Source of the DNA: DASUAS01 sp963756895
GTDB lineage: Bacteria > Actinomycetota > Acidimicrobiia > IMCC26256 > DASPTH01
DNA length: 64,000 nt
Reading direction: 5' to 3'
Assembly: GCA_963756895.1 (NCBI GenBank)
Contig: CAVWPI010000011.1
Coordinates: forward strand, 496,001-560,000
A program made the position numbers and the translations under genes. The notes below the pieces were generated by a model. It did no database searches and was not told the origin of the DNA. It saw nothing but the letters and a program-made list of their open reading frames with translations. This document shows, in pieces, positions 27,073 through 35,443 of the stretch. Position 1 is the first letter of the stretch. Each line of letters starts with the position of its first letter.

Positions 27073-27911
27073 GTCACGCATCCACCTACGAGACGTTGCT
27101 GTTCGACGTGCGCGAGCGGGTCGCCACGGTGACACTCGACCGGCCCGAAGTGCGCAACGCCTTCGGTGCGGGCATGGGCCCTGAGCTCGACGACGCGTTC
27201 CGTCGTTGCGACGAGGACGACGGCATCCGCGCGGTCGTGGTCACGGGCACGCCGCCGGCCTTCTGCTCCGGCGCCGACCTCGCGCGCGGCGGTGACACGT
27301 TCGGCAAGGTCGACACCACCACGTTCAACGCCGCCGGTCTGCGGTTCCCGCCGTGGGACGTGCGCAAGCCGGTGATCGGCGCGATCAACGGCCACGCGAT
27401 CGGCGTGGGCATGACGCTGGCGATCCAGTGCGACCTCCGGTTCATGGCCGCCGACGCCAAGTACGGCGTGGTGCAGACGCAACGGGGCGTGATGGGCGAC
27501 GCGTTCGTGCACTGGTCGCTGCCGCGCATCGTCGGGATGGCCAACGCGGCCGAGATCCTGCTCACCGGCAAGACCTTCGACGGTCACGAGATGCAACGCC
27601 TCGGCGTCGCCAATCGCGTGCTCGCGGCCGACGAGGTGCTCCCGGCTGCGTGGGAGTACGCGCGCGAGATCGCCGCCACCACCGCGCCGATGTCGGTGGC
27701 GTTCAGCAAGCGGGTCCTGTGGGCGAGCTTCGATCTCGAACGCGACGAGATCAACCACCTCGAGACGGTGCTGCACCACCACCTGATGGGCAGCCCCGAC
27801 GCCAAGGAGGGTGTGATGGCGTTCCTGGAGCGCCGGGCACCGCAGTGGCAGGGGAGCGTGACCGACGACTGGCCGGAGAACTGGCCCGGCGAGGAAGGGG
27901 AACCGGCGTGA
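27069..27911 (+). CDS. Crotonase-fold protein (enoyl-CoA hydratase/isomerase family)
   Basis: Crotonase of 280 residues with oxyanion motifs PPAFCSGADLARG (~63-75) and NGHAIGVGMTLA. At the two catalytic Glu positions it has Thr116 and Gln136, so classical hydratase activity is unlikely. The C-terminal extension (WQGSVTDDWPENWPGEEGEP) is acidic and unusual. It is flanked by GTGA overlaps with the sulfotransferase and the SDR, placing it in the middle of a four-gene operon. Confidence 0.82.
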   Translation: MSHASTYETLLFDVRERVATVTLDRPEVRNAFGAGMGPELDDAFRRCDEDDGIRAVVVTGTPPAFCSGADLARGGDTFGKVDTTTFNAAGLRFPPWDVRKPVIGAINGHAIGVGMTLAIQCDLRFMAADAKYGVVQTQRGVMGDAFVHWSLPRIVGMANAAEILLTGKTFDGHEMQRLGVANRVLAADEVLPAAWEYAREIAATTAPMSVAFSKRVLWASFDLERDEINHLETVLHHHLMGSPDAKEGVMAFLERRAPQWQGSVTDDWPENWPGEEGEPA

Positions 27912-28831
27912 GCTTCGAGACCACGACCGACGAGGTGCTGCAGGGCGTCGACCTCGGCGGCAAGATCGCCGTCGTCACCGGCGCGTCGACCGGGCTCGGC
28001 CTGGAGACCGCGCGTGCCTTGGCGTCGGTGGGCGCGCAGGTCGTGCTCGCGGGCCGCGATTCGTCGCGCATCGACGCCGCCGCGTCGACGATCCTCGAGC
28101 GCGAGCCGAACGCGCAGCTCGAGCAGGGCCTGCTCGACCTCACCTCGCTCGACAGCGTGCGCGCGTTCGCCGACTGGTACGCAAGCGGACATGACCGGTT
28201 GCACCTGCTCATCAACAACGCGGGCGTCATGTACACCCCGTTCGAACAGACCGCCGACGGCTTCGAGATGCAGTTCGGCACCAACCACGTCGGGCACTTC
28301 CTGCTCACGTGCCTGCTCGTCCCGCAGCTGCTCGCCGATCCGCCGTCGCGCGTCGTCAACCTGAGCTCCGGTGGGCACATGGGCTCCGACATCGTCTGGG
28401 ACGACGTCAACTTCGAGCGCCGTGACTACGACAAGTTCTCCGCGTACGGGCAGTCGAAGACCGCCAACATCCTGTTCTCGGTCGAGCTCGACCGTCGGCT
28501 CGGCGAACGCGGCGTGCACGCGTACGCGGTGCACCCGGGGATGATCAGCACCGAGCTCGGTCGTTACATGACCAAGGACGACTTCCAGGCGCTGATGGAC
28601 CGCGCCAAGGCGTCGCCGTCGGGTGGGATGCCCGCGTACAAGACCGTGGAGCAGGGTGCAGCGACGAGCGTGTGGGCCGCGACCGCCTCCGAGCTCGACG
28701 GCCGGGGCGGCACCTACCTCGCCGACGCCGAGATCACCGACCAGCACGCGCCCTGGGCCCGCGACCCCGAGTCGGCCGAGCGCCTCTGGACCCTCAGCGA
28801 GCAGATGGTCGGCCAGACCTTCGACCTCTGA
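27908..28831 (+). CDS. SDR-family oxidoreductase (retinol-dehydrogenase-like)
   Basis: SDR of 307 residues. The cofactor site is TGASTGLGLETARAL; NNAGVMYTPFEQTADGFEMQFGTNHVGHFLLT is the segment typical of RDH/WW-oxidoreductase-like SDRs; Ser is in NLSSGGH and Tyr-Lys in YGQSKTAN. It closes the LLM-sulfotransferase-crotonase operon and is followed by a strong hairpin. Likely an alcohol/ketone oxidoreductase on a bulky lipid substrate. Confidence 0.86.
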   Translation: MSFETTTDEVLQGVDLGGKIAVVTGASTGLGLETARALASVGAQVVLAGRDSSRIDAAASTILEREPNAQLEQGLLDLTSLDSVRAFADWYASGHDRLHLLINNAGVMYTPFEQTADGFEMQFGTNHVGHFLLTCLLVPQLLADPPSRVVNLSSGGHMGSDIVWDDVNFERRDYDKFSAYGQSKTANILFSVELDRRLGERGVHAYAVHPGMISTELGRYMTKDDFQALMDRAKASPSGGMPAYKTVEQGAATSVWAATASELDGRGGTYLADAEITDQHAPWARDPESAERLWTLSEQMVGQTFDL

Positions 28832-28844
28832 CCCTTCCCCTCAA

Positions 28845-28891
28845 AGGTTGCGTCACTCAGCGGCGTTTAACGCCGTCAGATGACGCAACCT
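28845..28891. repeat. Nested intergenic hairpin containing TGCGTCA arms
   Basis: Outer arms AGGTTGCGTCA (28845-28855) and TGACGCAACCT (28881-28891) pair over 11 bases. Inside, CGGCGT and ACGCCG form a second 6-base stem with a TTA loop. It lies after the SDR operon and before the MarR promoter, so it may act as a terminator or be a REP-like element. A related hairpin occurs at 35380-35419. Confidence 0.6.
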
Positions 28892-28909
28892 CGGGTCCGG
28901 AGGGGCTAG

Positions 28910-28926
28910 TTGCTGGACTCAAGCAA
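28910..28926. promoter_or_regulatory. 17-bp palindrome, probable MarR operator
   Basis: TTGCTgGA-c-TCaAGCAA: one mismatched pair in an otherwise symmetric 17-mer, just upstream of the MarR -10 element. Position and symmetry are those of a MarR autoregulatory site. Confidence 0.6.
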
Positions 28927-28932
28927 ACAAGT

Positions 28933-28938
28933 TAGGGT
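28933..28938 (+). promoter_or_regulatory. -10 element, leaderless, for the MarR gene
   Basis: GTTAGGGT with TAGGGT ending 7 bases before GTG 28946, identical to the arrangement at the TetR gene (8603). Confidence 0.55.
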
Positions 28939-28945
28939 CCACGCC

Positions 28946-29431
28946 GTGGACGACGTGGCCGCGATCCAGCGGGGACTCGAGCAGCTCGACCGCCTGCGGG
29001 CGAGCCGCAACGGGCACGCAGGCCTGAGCGCCGCCGCCGGCATCGACCTCTCCCGCCCGGCCTACGCGCTGCTCCGGCGCATCGACGAGCACGGGCCGGC
29101 GACCCTCGGCGACCTCGCCCGGGCGACGGGGATGGACGCGGCGTCGACCGGGCGCCAGGTCCGCCGGCTCGAGGAGCTCGGCTACGTCGAGCGTGCACCC
29201 GATGCCACCGACGGCCGCGTCGTCACCGTCTCGATCACGCCCACCGGCCGGGACGCGCGCGCCCGCATCGCCGAGGTGCTCGAAGCGCACCTCCGCGACA
29301 CCCTCGGGCGTTGGTCCGAGGTCGACCGTCACGCGCTCGGCGAGCTCCTCACGCGACTCGTGGACGACTTCCGCGACATCCGATTCCGACATCCCGACAG
29401 TCCGTCAACCCGTGTCAGGAGCTCTGCATGA
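28946..29431 (+). CDS. MarR-family transcriptional regulator
   Basis: MarR winged-helix regulator of 161 residues. DNA-recognition region: PATLGDLARATGMDAASTGRQVRRLEELGYVERAPDATDGR, with the conserved wing D-x-R-D-G-R-like turn as DATDGR. GTG 28946 is supported by the leaderless promoter. It overlaps the amidohydrolase start by 4 bases and has a palindrome upstream, so it probably regulates itself and the downstream operon in response to a small aromatic or lipid ligand. Confidence 0.88.
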   Translation: MDDVAAIQRGLEQLDRLRASRNGHAGLSAAAGIDLSRPAYALLRRIDEHGPATLGDLARATGMDAASTGRQVRRLEELGYVERAPDATDGRVVTVSITPTGRDARARIAEVLEAHLRDTLGRWSEVDRHALGELLTRLVDDFRDIRFRHPDSPSTRVRSSA

Positions 29432-30306
29432 CCATGCCCGGCGACATCGGCGCCATCGATCTGATGATCAGCTTCCCGAAGTCGAACGCATCGAAGACGT
29501 ACGACTACCTGCGCGAGACCACACGCGGTGACGACGAGTCCACCAAGGAGTTCCCTGCGGGCTACATGTTCAAGGACGTGCCCAACAAGCTCGACGAAGG
29601 CGATGACGGCGTCCACGTGACCATCGCCGAGATGGACAAGTGGGGCGTCGACATGGGGTTGGTCGGTGCGGGCCCGCTGACGAAGCAGGCGCAGGAGCGC
29701 TACCCCGGTCGCTTCATCACCAGCCTCGAGATCGACCCCAACGACATCACGGGCACGGTGCGCAAGATCCGTGAGTACAAGGCCGAGCACGACCTCAAGG
29801 CGCTCACGACGTTCCCCGCCGGCTGCAACCCGCAGGTTCCGGTCGACGACCGTCGCTACTACCCGATCTACCAGGAGTGCATCGACCTCGACATCCCGAT
29901 CATCTCGAACGCCGGCATCGCGGGGCCGCGGTTCCCCTCGAAGTGCCAGGACGTGATGCTCTTCGACCAGGTCTGCTACGACTTCCCCGAGCTGCGCATC
30001 GTGATGCGCCACGGTGCCGAGCCGTGGGAGGAGCTCGCGGTGAAGCTCATGCTCAAGTGGCCGAACCTCTACTACATGCCGAGCGCGTTCGCCCCGAAGC
30101 ACTACCCCGAGGCGATCATCAAGTACGCGAACACGCGCGGTGCCGACAAGGTGATGTACGCGGGCTACTACCCGATGGGCCTGAGCCTCGAGCGCATCTT
30201 CACCGAGATGCCCAACGTGCCGTTCCGCGACCACGTGTGGCCGAAGTTCCTGCGCGACAACGCCATCCGCGTGTTCAACCTCGACGCGAAGCCGTACGAG
30301 TCGTGA
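29428..30306 (+). CDS. Amidohydrolase family 2 (ACMSD-like) protein
   Basis: TIM-barrel amidohydrolase-2 protein of 292 residues. Barrel landmarks are DLMISF at the N-terminus, RFITSLEID, FPELRIVMRHGAEPWEEL (the strand with the conserved His) and DKVMYAGYYPMGLSLER at the C-terminal side. The usual N-terminal HxH pair is not evident (DLMISFP replaces it), so metal binding may differ. This family includes decarboxylases and hydratases acting on carboxylate substrates. It is coupled by 4-base overlaps to MarR and to the DegT gene. Confidence 0.8.
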   Translation: MTMPGDIGAIDLMISFPKSNASKTYDYLRETTRGDDESTKEFPAGYMFKDVPNKLDEGDDGVHVTIAEMDKWGVDMGLVGAGPLTKQAQERYPGRFITSLEIDPNDITGTVRKIREYKAEHDLKALTTFPAGCNPQVPVDDRRYYPIYQECIDLDIPIISNAGIAGPRFPSKCQDVMLFDQVCYDFPELRIVMRHGAEPWEELAVKLMLKWPNLYYMPSAFAPKHYPEAIIKYANTRGADKVMYAGYYPMGLSLERIFTEMPNVPFRDHVWPKFLRDNAIRVFNLDAKPYES

Positions 30307-31553
30307 GGCCCGACCAACGCCGGATCGAGTACTCGGGCAGCGTCCACGACGAGGAGGAGATCGAAGCCGTCGTCGAGGTGCTGCGCGGCGGGCCGAGCGC
30401 GCTCCGCATCAGCAAGAACGTGAAGGCGTTCGAGCAGGGCGTCGCCGAGTACTTCGGCAAGCGCCGCGGGATCATGGTGAACTCCGGTTCGTCGGCGCTG
30501 TACCTGGCCGTGGAGCTCCTGGGTTGCGAACCCGGAGACGAGGTCGTCACGTCGGCGGTCACGTTCTCCACCGACGTTGCGCCGCTGGTGCGAGCGGGGA
30601 TCGTGCCCGCGTTCGTCGACGTCGAGCCCGACACGTTCAACGTCGACGTCGACGGCATCGAGGCGATGATCTCCTCCCGGACCAAGGCGATCCTCGTGCC
30701 GAACCTCATCGGCAACTGCCCCGACTGGGACCGCATCCGCGCCATCGCCGATGCGCACGGGCTGCAGGTGATCGAGGACTCGTGCGACGCGCTCGGCGCC
30801 AAGCTCCGCGGCACGCCGACCGGCACGCGCTCCGACATCAGCGTCACCAGCTTCGCCCTCGCACACGTGATCACCGCGGCTGCGACCGGGGGGATGGTGC
30901 TGCTCGACGACGACGACCTCATCGACCGCTGCGTGCTGCTGCGCCGGTGGGGCCGCCGATCGGAGACGCAGTTCTACGGCTCGAAGAAGGGTGATAAGCG
31001 CTTCTTCACCGAGGTCGACGGCATCGAGTACGACAACCTGTTCATCTTCGACGAGGTGGGTTGGAACTTCGAGCCGAGCGAGATCAGCGCCGCGTTCGGC
31101 GTGGTGCAGCTGCGCAAGTTGCCGCTGAACCTCGCCCGGCGTCAGCGCAACTTCGATCTCCTCTCGGCGTTCTTCGGCACCTACCCCGACGTGTTCGTGC
31201 TGCCGCGCCAGACCGCGGAGCTCGAGACCGGGTGGCACATGTTCCCGGTGCTCGTCCGGCCGGAGTCCGGCATCCGCCGGGCCGAATTCCAGGAGCACAT
31301 GGAGGGCAACGGGGTGGACACGCGCATGGTGTGGACGGGCAACGTCACCCGGCAGCCCGCGTTCGCGACGGTGCCGCACCGCGTCCCCGACGGCGGGCTG
31401 CCGAACGCCGACCGGGTGATGGAGCAGGGGCTGATCCTGCCGCTGAACCACGGTCTCGACGACGACGACATCGAGTACCTGTGCGTCACCGCCGGTCGCT
31501 TCCTGAACGAGCACGGCCACGCGCCGGCCGGCGTCGAGGCGGTGTCGCGATGA
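30303..31553 (+). CDS. DegT/DnrJ/EryC1 PLP-fold protein with His at the lysine position
   Basis: Fold-type I PLP protein of 416 residues in the DegT sugar aminotransferase family. The cofactor region is GIMVNSGSSALYLAVELLG (~57-74), VIEDSCDALGAKLRG and ISVTSFALAHVITAAATGG. The residue aligning with the Schiff-base lysine is His188. In this family that change is characteristic of ColD and RfbH/E1-type 3-dehydratases. The following VLLRRWGRR and YDNLFIFDEVGWNFEPSEISAAFG also resemble RfbH-type proteins. So dehydration or deoxygenation is more likely than transamination. The neighbours are catabolic genes and a P450, not sugar genes, so the substrate is open. Confidence 0.82.
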   Translation: MRPDQRRIEYSGSVHDEEEIEAVVEVLRGGPSALRISKNVKAFEQGVAEYFGKRRGIMVNSGSSALYLAVELLGCEPGDEVVTSAVTFSTDVAPLVRAGIVPAFVDVEPDTFNVDVDGIEAMISSRTKAILVPNLIGNCPDWDRIRAIADAHGLQVIEDSCDALGAKLRGTPTGTRSDISVTSFALAHVITAAATGGMVLLDDDDLIDRCVLLRRWGRRSETQFYGSKKGDKRFFTEVDGIEYDNLFIFDEVGWNFEPSEISAAFGVVQLRKLPLNLARRQRNFDLLSAFFGTYPDVFVLPRQTAELETGWHMFPVLVRPESGIRRAEFQEHMEGNGVDTRMVWTGNVTRQPAFATVPHRVPDGGLPNADRVMEQGLILPLNHGLDDDDIEYLCVTAGRFLNEHGHAPAGVEAVSR

Positions 31554-32381
31554 GCGGGCGGTTCACCGGCCGGCGTGCGATCGTCACCGGCGCCAGCCGC
31601 GGCATCGGTGCCGGCATCGCCGAGCGTCTCGCGGCGGAGGGGGCCGCGGTGGCGCTCGTCGCCGCGCACCGTCGACGCACACCCGACGCTCCCGGGGAGC
31701 CTCAACGAGACTGCGGCTCGGTTGCGGGAGTACGGCAACCCGGTGTCCGTGATCGCGGCCGACCTCGCCGACGGCGACGACCGCGCTCGCATCGTGCCCG
31801 CGGCGGCGGACGAGCTCGGCGGATCGATCGACGTCCTCGTCAACAACGCGGCCGCGGCGATGTACGCGCAAGCGTCGGAGATGCCGTTGAAGCGCCGTCG
31901 CATCACGTACGAGGTGAACGTGCACGCGCCGCTCGATCTCGCGCAGGCGGCGGTGCCGGCGATGCTCGAGCGCGGCGAGGGGTGGATCGTCAACGTCTCG
32001 AGTGCGACCGGCAAGCTCACCCAGGGCCCTCCGTTCAAACAGGACGGCCTCGCCGCGACCACGGGCATGTACGGCTCGTCGAAGGCGGCGCTCAACCGCG
32101 AGACGAACGCACTCGCGCAGGAGCTCTGGGGCCGTGGCGTCCGCGTCAACACCGTCGAGCCACGCGCGGCGGTGATGAGCGAGGGCGCCGAGGTGCTCGC
32201 CGGGCACGTGATCCGCGACGACCAGAAGGAATCGATGGAGGAGATGGTCGAGGCCGCGGTCTACCTGTGCGACTGCGACACCGAGACCACCGGTCAGGTG
32301 TTCGTGAGCCTCGATCTGATCGCCGATCGCGGCGTCACCGTGATGACGCTGGACGGCGTGGGCCCCTGGACGACGGGGTAG
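31550..32381 (+). CDS. SDR-family oxidoreductase, frameshifted
   Basis: SDR of about 277 residues coupled to the DegT gene. Cofactor motif VTGASRGIGAGIAERL. A shift near 31660 (GTCGCCGCGC probably has one extra C) leads into ARTVDAHPTLPGSLNETAARL, NNAAAAMYAQASEMPLKRRR, Ser in NVSSATGK and Tyr-Lys in YGSSKAALNRE. The PGSL..TA segment after the cofactor site is shared with the SDRs at 37193 and 60595. The TAG stop is also the first half of the P450 -10 element. Confidence 0.8.
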
Positions 32382-32384
32382 CGT
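32379..32384 (+). promoter_or_regulatory. -10 element for the P450, overlapping the SDR stop
   Basis: TAGCGT ends 8 bases before ATG 32393; its TAG is the SDR stop codon. This predicts a leaderless P450 transcript. Confidence 0.45.
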
Positions 32385-32392
32385 TCGCGCAC

Positions 32393-33581
32393 ATGGCCGC
32401 GACCAGCGATCGGGTGATCGACCTCCTCGACGGCGAGCTCTACGCCGGCGATCCGTACCCCACGTACGCATGGATGCGTGACCACGCACCCGTCTACTGG
32501 GACGCCCAGAACGAGCTGTGGGGGATCGCCCGCTACGACGACATCGTCGAGATCGAGAAGGCGAAGGACGTCTTCATCAGCTCCGACCGCGAGAAGGGCG
32601 GCTACCGCCCCAACCTGCCGTCGGACCCGTCGATCATCGGTCTCGACGATCCGCTGCACACGAAGCGCCGCAAGCTGGTGAACCGTGGCTTCACGCCCCG
32701 CACCGTGCTGGCGTGGGAGGACCACATCCAGGCGACGATCACCGGGTTGCTCGATGCCGCCGCCACCAAGGACCGCGTCGAGCTCATCGAAGATCTGGCC
32801 GGTCCGCTGCCCGCGCAGATGATCGGGCTGCTCCTGGGCTATCCGCACGAGATGTGGCCGAAGCTCATGGAGTGGTCGGCCCGCACGATCGTGGGCGGCG
32901 GCGGTCCGCGTTACGCGACCGACGACGTGATCATGGCCGCGTTCGAGTTCGCGGGTGCATGTGCGGAGCTCTACGAGGAGAAGCAGCGCTGCCCGGCCGA
33001 CGACATCATGACGGTCTGGACCACGGCCGAGATCGACGGTGAGGCGATCGGGCTCGACCCGGTGATCAGCGACTGCCTGCTCCTCCTCGACGGTGGCGCC
33101 GAGACGACACGCACGGTGATCGCGCGCACGATCCTCGAGTTGGCGGCGCGTCCCGACCAGTACCAGCTGCTGCGCGACGGCGCCGACATGACCGTCGCCA
33201 CCGAGGAGTTCATCCGCTGGGTCACGCCGGTGCTCAACATGTGTCGGGTGGCGACGCGCGACTACGAGATCGGCGGCCAGACGATCGAGCAGGGCCAGCA
33301 GGTCGTCCTCATGTACCCGTCGGCCAACCGCGATCCCGAGCACTTCGCCGACCCCGAGGGCTACGACGTGACCCGCAACCCGAACCACCACATCGCGTTC
33401 GGGTTCGGCACCCACTTCTGCCTGGGCGCCGCGCTCGGCGCGCCTCGAGATCAAGATGTTCTTCGACGAGTTCGTGCGCCGGGTGCGCGACATCCGGGTC
33501 GTGCCCGGCAGCGTCGACTTCCTGCCCAACGCATTCGTGAACGGCGTCAACCGCGCCGAGGTCGAGCTCGTCCTCGGCTGA
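32393..33581 (+). CDS. Cytochrome P450, CYP142-like, frameshifted near the end
   Basis: Class I bacterial P450 of about 395 residues. I-helix LLLLDGGAETTRTVI, K-helix TEEFIRW (ExxR) and heme loop AFGFGTHFCLGAAL with ligand Cys343. DPLHTKRRKLVNRGFTPR, NMCRVATRDYEIGG and NPNHHIAFGFGTHFC closely resemble CYP142, the cholesterol side-chain C26/C27 hydroxylase of mycobacteria. A shift near 33440 (CTCGGCGCG has one extra G) joins ALARLEIKMFF to the tail FVNGVNRAEVELVLG. A ferredoxin and reductase must be supplied from elsewhere. A steroid substrate is inference. Confidence 0.83.
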
Positions 33582-33597
33582 GACCACAGGAGACGTC

Positions 33598-35345
33598 ATG
33601 TACGACGTCAAGATCACCAACGGCACCGTCGTCGACGGCACCGGCGCGCCGCGCTTCGTCGGCGACGTCGCGGTCAAGGACGGTGTGGTCGTCGAGGTGT
33701 CGCAGTCGTCGCTCGACGGCGACGCCGCCGAGACCGTCGACGCCACCGGGTTGCTGATCACGCCCGGCTTCGTCGACATCCACACGCACTACGACGGCCA
33801 GGCCACCTGGGACCCGCTGCTCGAGCCGTCGTCGGGCCACGGCGTCACCACCGTCGTCGCCGGCAACTGCGGCGTCGGGTTCGCGCCGGTGCGGCCGGGC
33901 GACGAGGAGTGGCTCATCAAGCTGATGGAGGGCGTGGAGGACATCCCGGGCACCGCGCTCACCGAGGGCATCGACTGGAGCTGGGAGAGCTTCCCCGAGT
34001 ACCTCGAAGCGCTCGACGGTCGCCGGTTCGGCATCGACGTCGGGGTGCAGGTGTCACACGGCGCCGTGCGCGCGTACGCGATGGGGGAGCGCGGCGCGGC
34101 CAACGAGCCCGCCACGCCCGACGAGATCGCGGCCATGGCGGCGATCGTGCAGGAAGCGGTCGAGGCGGGCGCGCTCGGCTTCTCGACGTCGCGCGACGCT
34201 CGGCCACCGGGCCATGGACGGCCGTCCGGTACCCGGCACGTTCGCGGCCGAGGACGAGCTGTTCGCACTCGGGCGCGCGATGCAGCGCGGCGGACGCGCG
34301 GTGTTCGAGCTTGCGCCGCTGGGCGCGTCGGGTGAGGACCTGCTCGCGCCCGAGCAGGAGATGGGTTGGATGGTCAAGCTCTCCGACGAGCTCGACCTGC
34401 CGGTTTCCTTCACGCTGCTGCAGATCGACGCCGCGCCCGACGCGTGGCGCGGCCTGATGGACGAGTCCCTGCGCGGCGTACGACTCGGGCGCGCAGGTGG
34501 TGCCCCAGATCGCGGCGCGTCCGTTCGGCATGCTGCTCGGCTTCCCGACCCGGCACGGGTTCAGCGGCCGCCCCACGTATCGCGCGCTCTCGGCGCGCCT
34601 CGGTCCCGACGAGCTCCTGGCCGAACTGGCGAAGCCCGCGGTGCGCGCACAGATCCTGGGCGAGAACGACGTCGCGCCCGATCCCACCGTGCTGTTCGAC
34701 GGCTTCTTCCAACTCGTGCAGGGATCGCTCGACCGCTTGTACGCACTCGGTGATCCGCCGGTCTACGAACCCACGCCCGAGCGCACGGTCGCGGCCATGG
34801 CCGAGGCGGCCGGTGTCGCGCCGATCGAGATGCTCTACGACGTGATGCTCGAGCACGGTGCGCAGCACCTGCTCATGCTCCCGTTCTTCAATTACGCCGA
34901 GCGCAACCACGACGCCATCCGCGAGATGCTGCTGCACCCCGGAGGCGTGTCGGGCCTGTCCGACGGCGGCGCGCACTGCGGACTCATCTGCGACGCGTCG
35001 ATCCCGACGTTCATGCTCACGCATTGGGCGCGCGACCGCGTGCGCGGTGACACCCTTCCGCTCGAGTACCTGGTGAAGAAGCAGACCTCCGACACCGCGG
35101 CGCTCTACGGGTTGGGCGACCGCGGTGTCGTGGCACCGGGCATGAAGGCCGACGTCAACGTCATCGACTTCGACGGGCTCACCCTGCGGATGCCGCGGGT
35201 GGCGCGTGACCTCCCGGCCGGTGGAGCGCGGCTCCTCCAGGAGGCCGACGGCTACGTCGCCACCATGGTGAGCGGCGAGATCACCCGTCGCCACGGCGTC
35301 GACACCGGCGCCCGCCCCGGCCGGCTTCTCCGCGGCGCCCGCTGA
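33598..35345 (+). CDS. Amidohydrolase, N-acyl-D-amino-acid deacylase-like, frameshifted
   Basis: Metal-dependent amidohydrolase of about 582 residues. Metal motif GFVDIHTHYDGQATWD near residue 60, then VAGNCGVGFAPV, VGVQVSHGA and SDGGAHCGL near residue 460. This combination marks the D-aminoacylase/AtzC-like group. Two breaks, near 34198 and 34475, each look like an extra G (restoring SRTLGHRAM and LRAYDSGAQV). CAGGAG precedes ATG 33598. It follows the P450 by 16 bases and ends the MarR-controlled block. Many members deacylate substrates other than D-amino acids, so specificity is uncertain. Confidence 0.78.
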
Positions 35346-35355
35346 CGACCGCTGG

Positions 35356-35371
35356 CCCCCACCCCCCCCCC
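35356..35371. repeat. Poly-C tract
   Basis: Five C, one A, then ten C in the gap after the amidohydrolase. Unusually long homopolymer for this sequence; its length is the kind of feature that sequencing gets wrong. Confidence 0.6.
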
Positions 35372-35379
35372 GCCGTTCC

Positions 35380-35419
35380 TGCGTCAAAAGTGACTGCATA
35401 TGTGCGCAACTTTGACGCA
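35380..35419. repeat. Intergenic hairpin with TGCGTCAAA arms
   Basis: TGCGTCAAA (35380-35388) pairs with TTTGACGCA (35411-35419) over 9 bases, enclosing a partly symmetric TGCATATGTGCGCA. It shares the TGCGTCA core with the hairpin at 28845-28891. Confidence 0.55.
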
Positions 35420-35443
35420 TGTTGCCTGGAGAGTTGAGTTGAC

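Noticed and set aside
30303..33581. Possible natural-product cluster (DegT protein plus P450 plus SDR)
   Set aside because: No glycosyltransferase, nucleotide-sugar, PKS, NRPS or terpene synthase gene is visible; the neighbours are catabolic.
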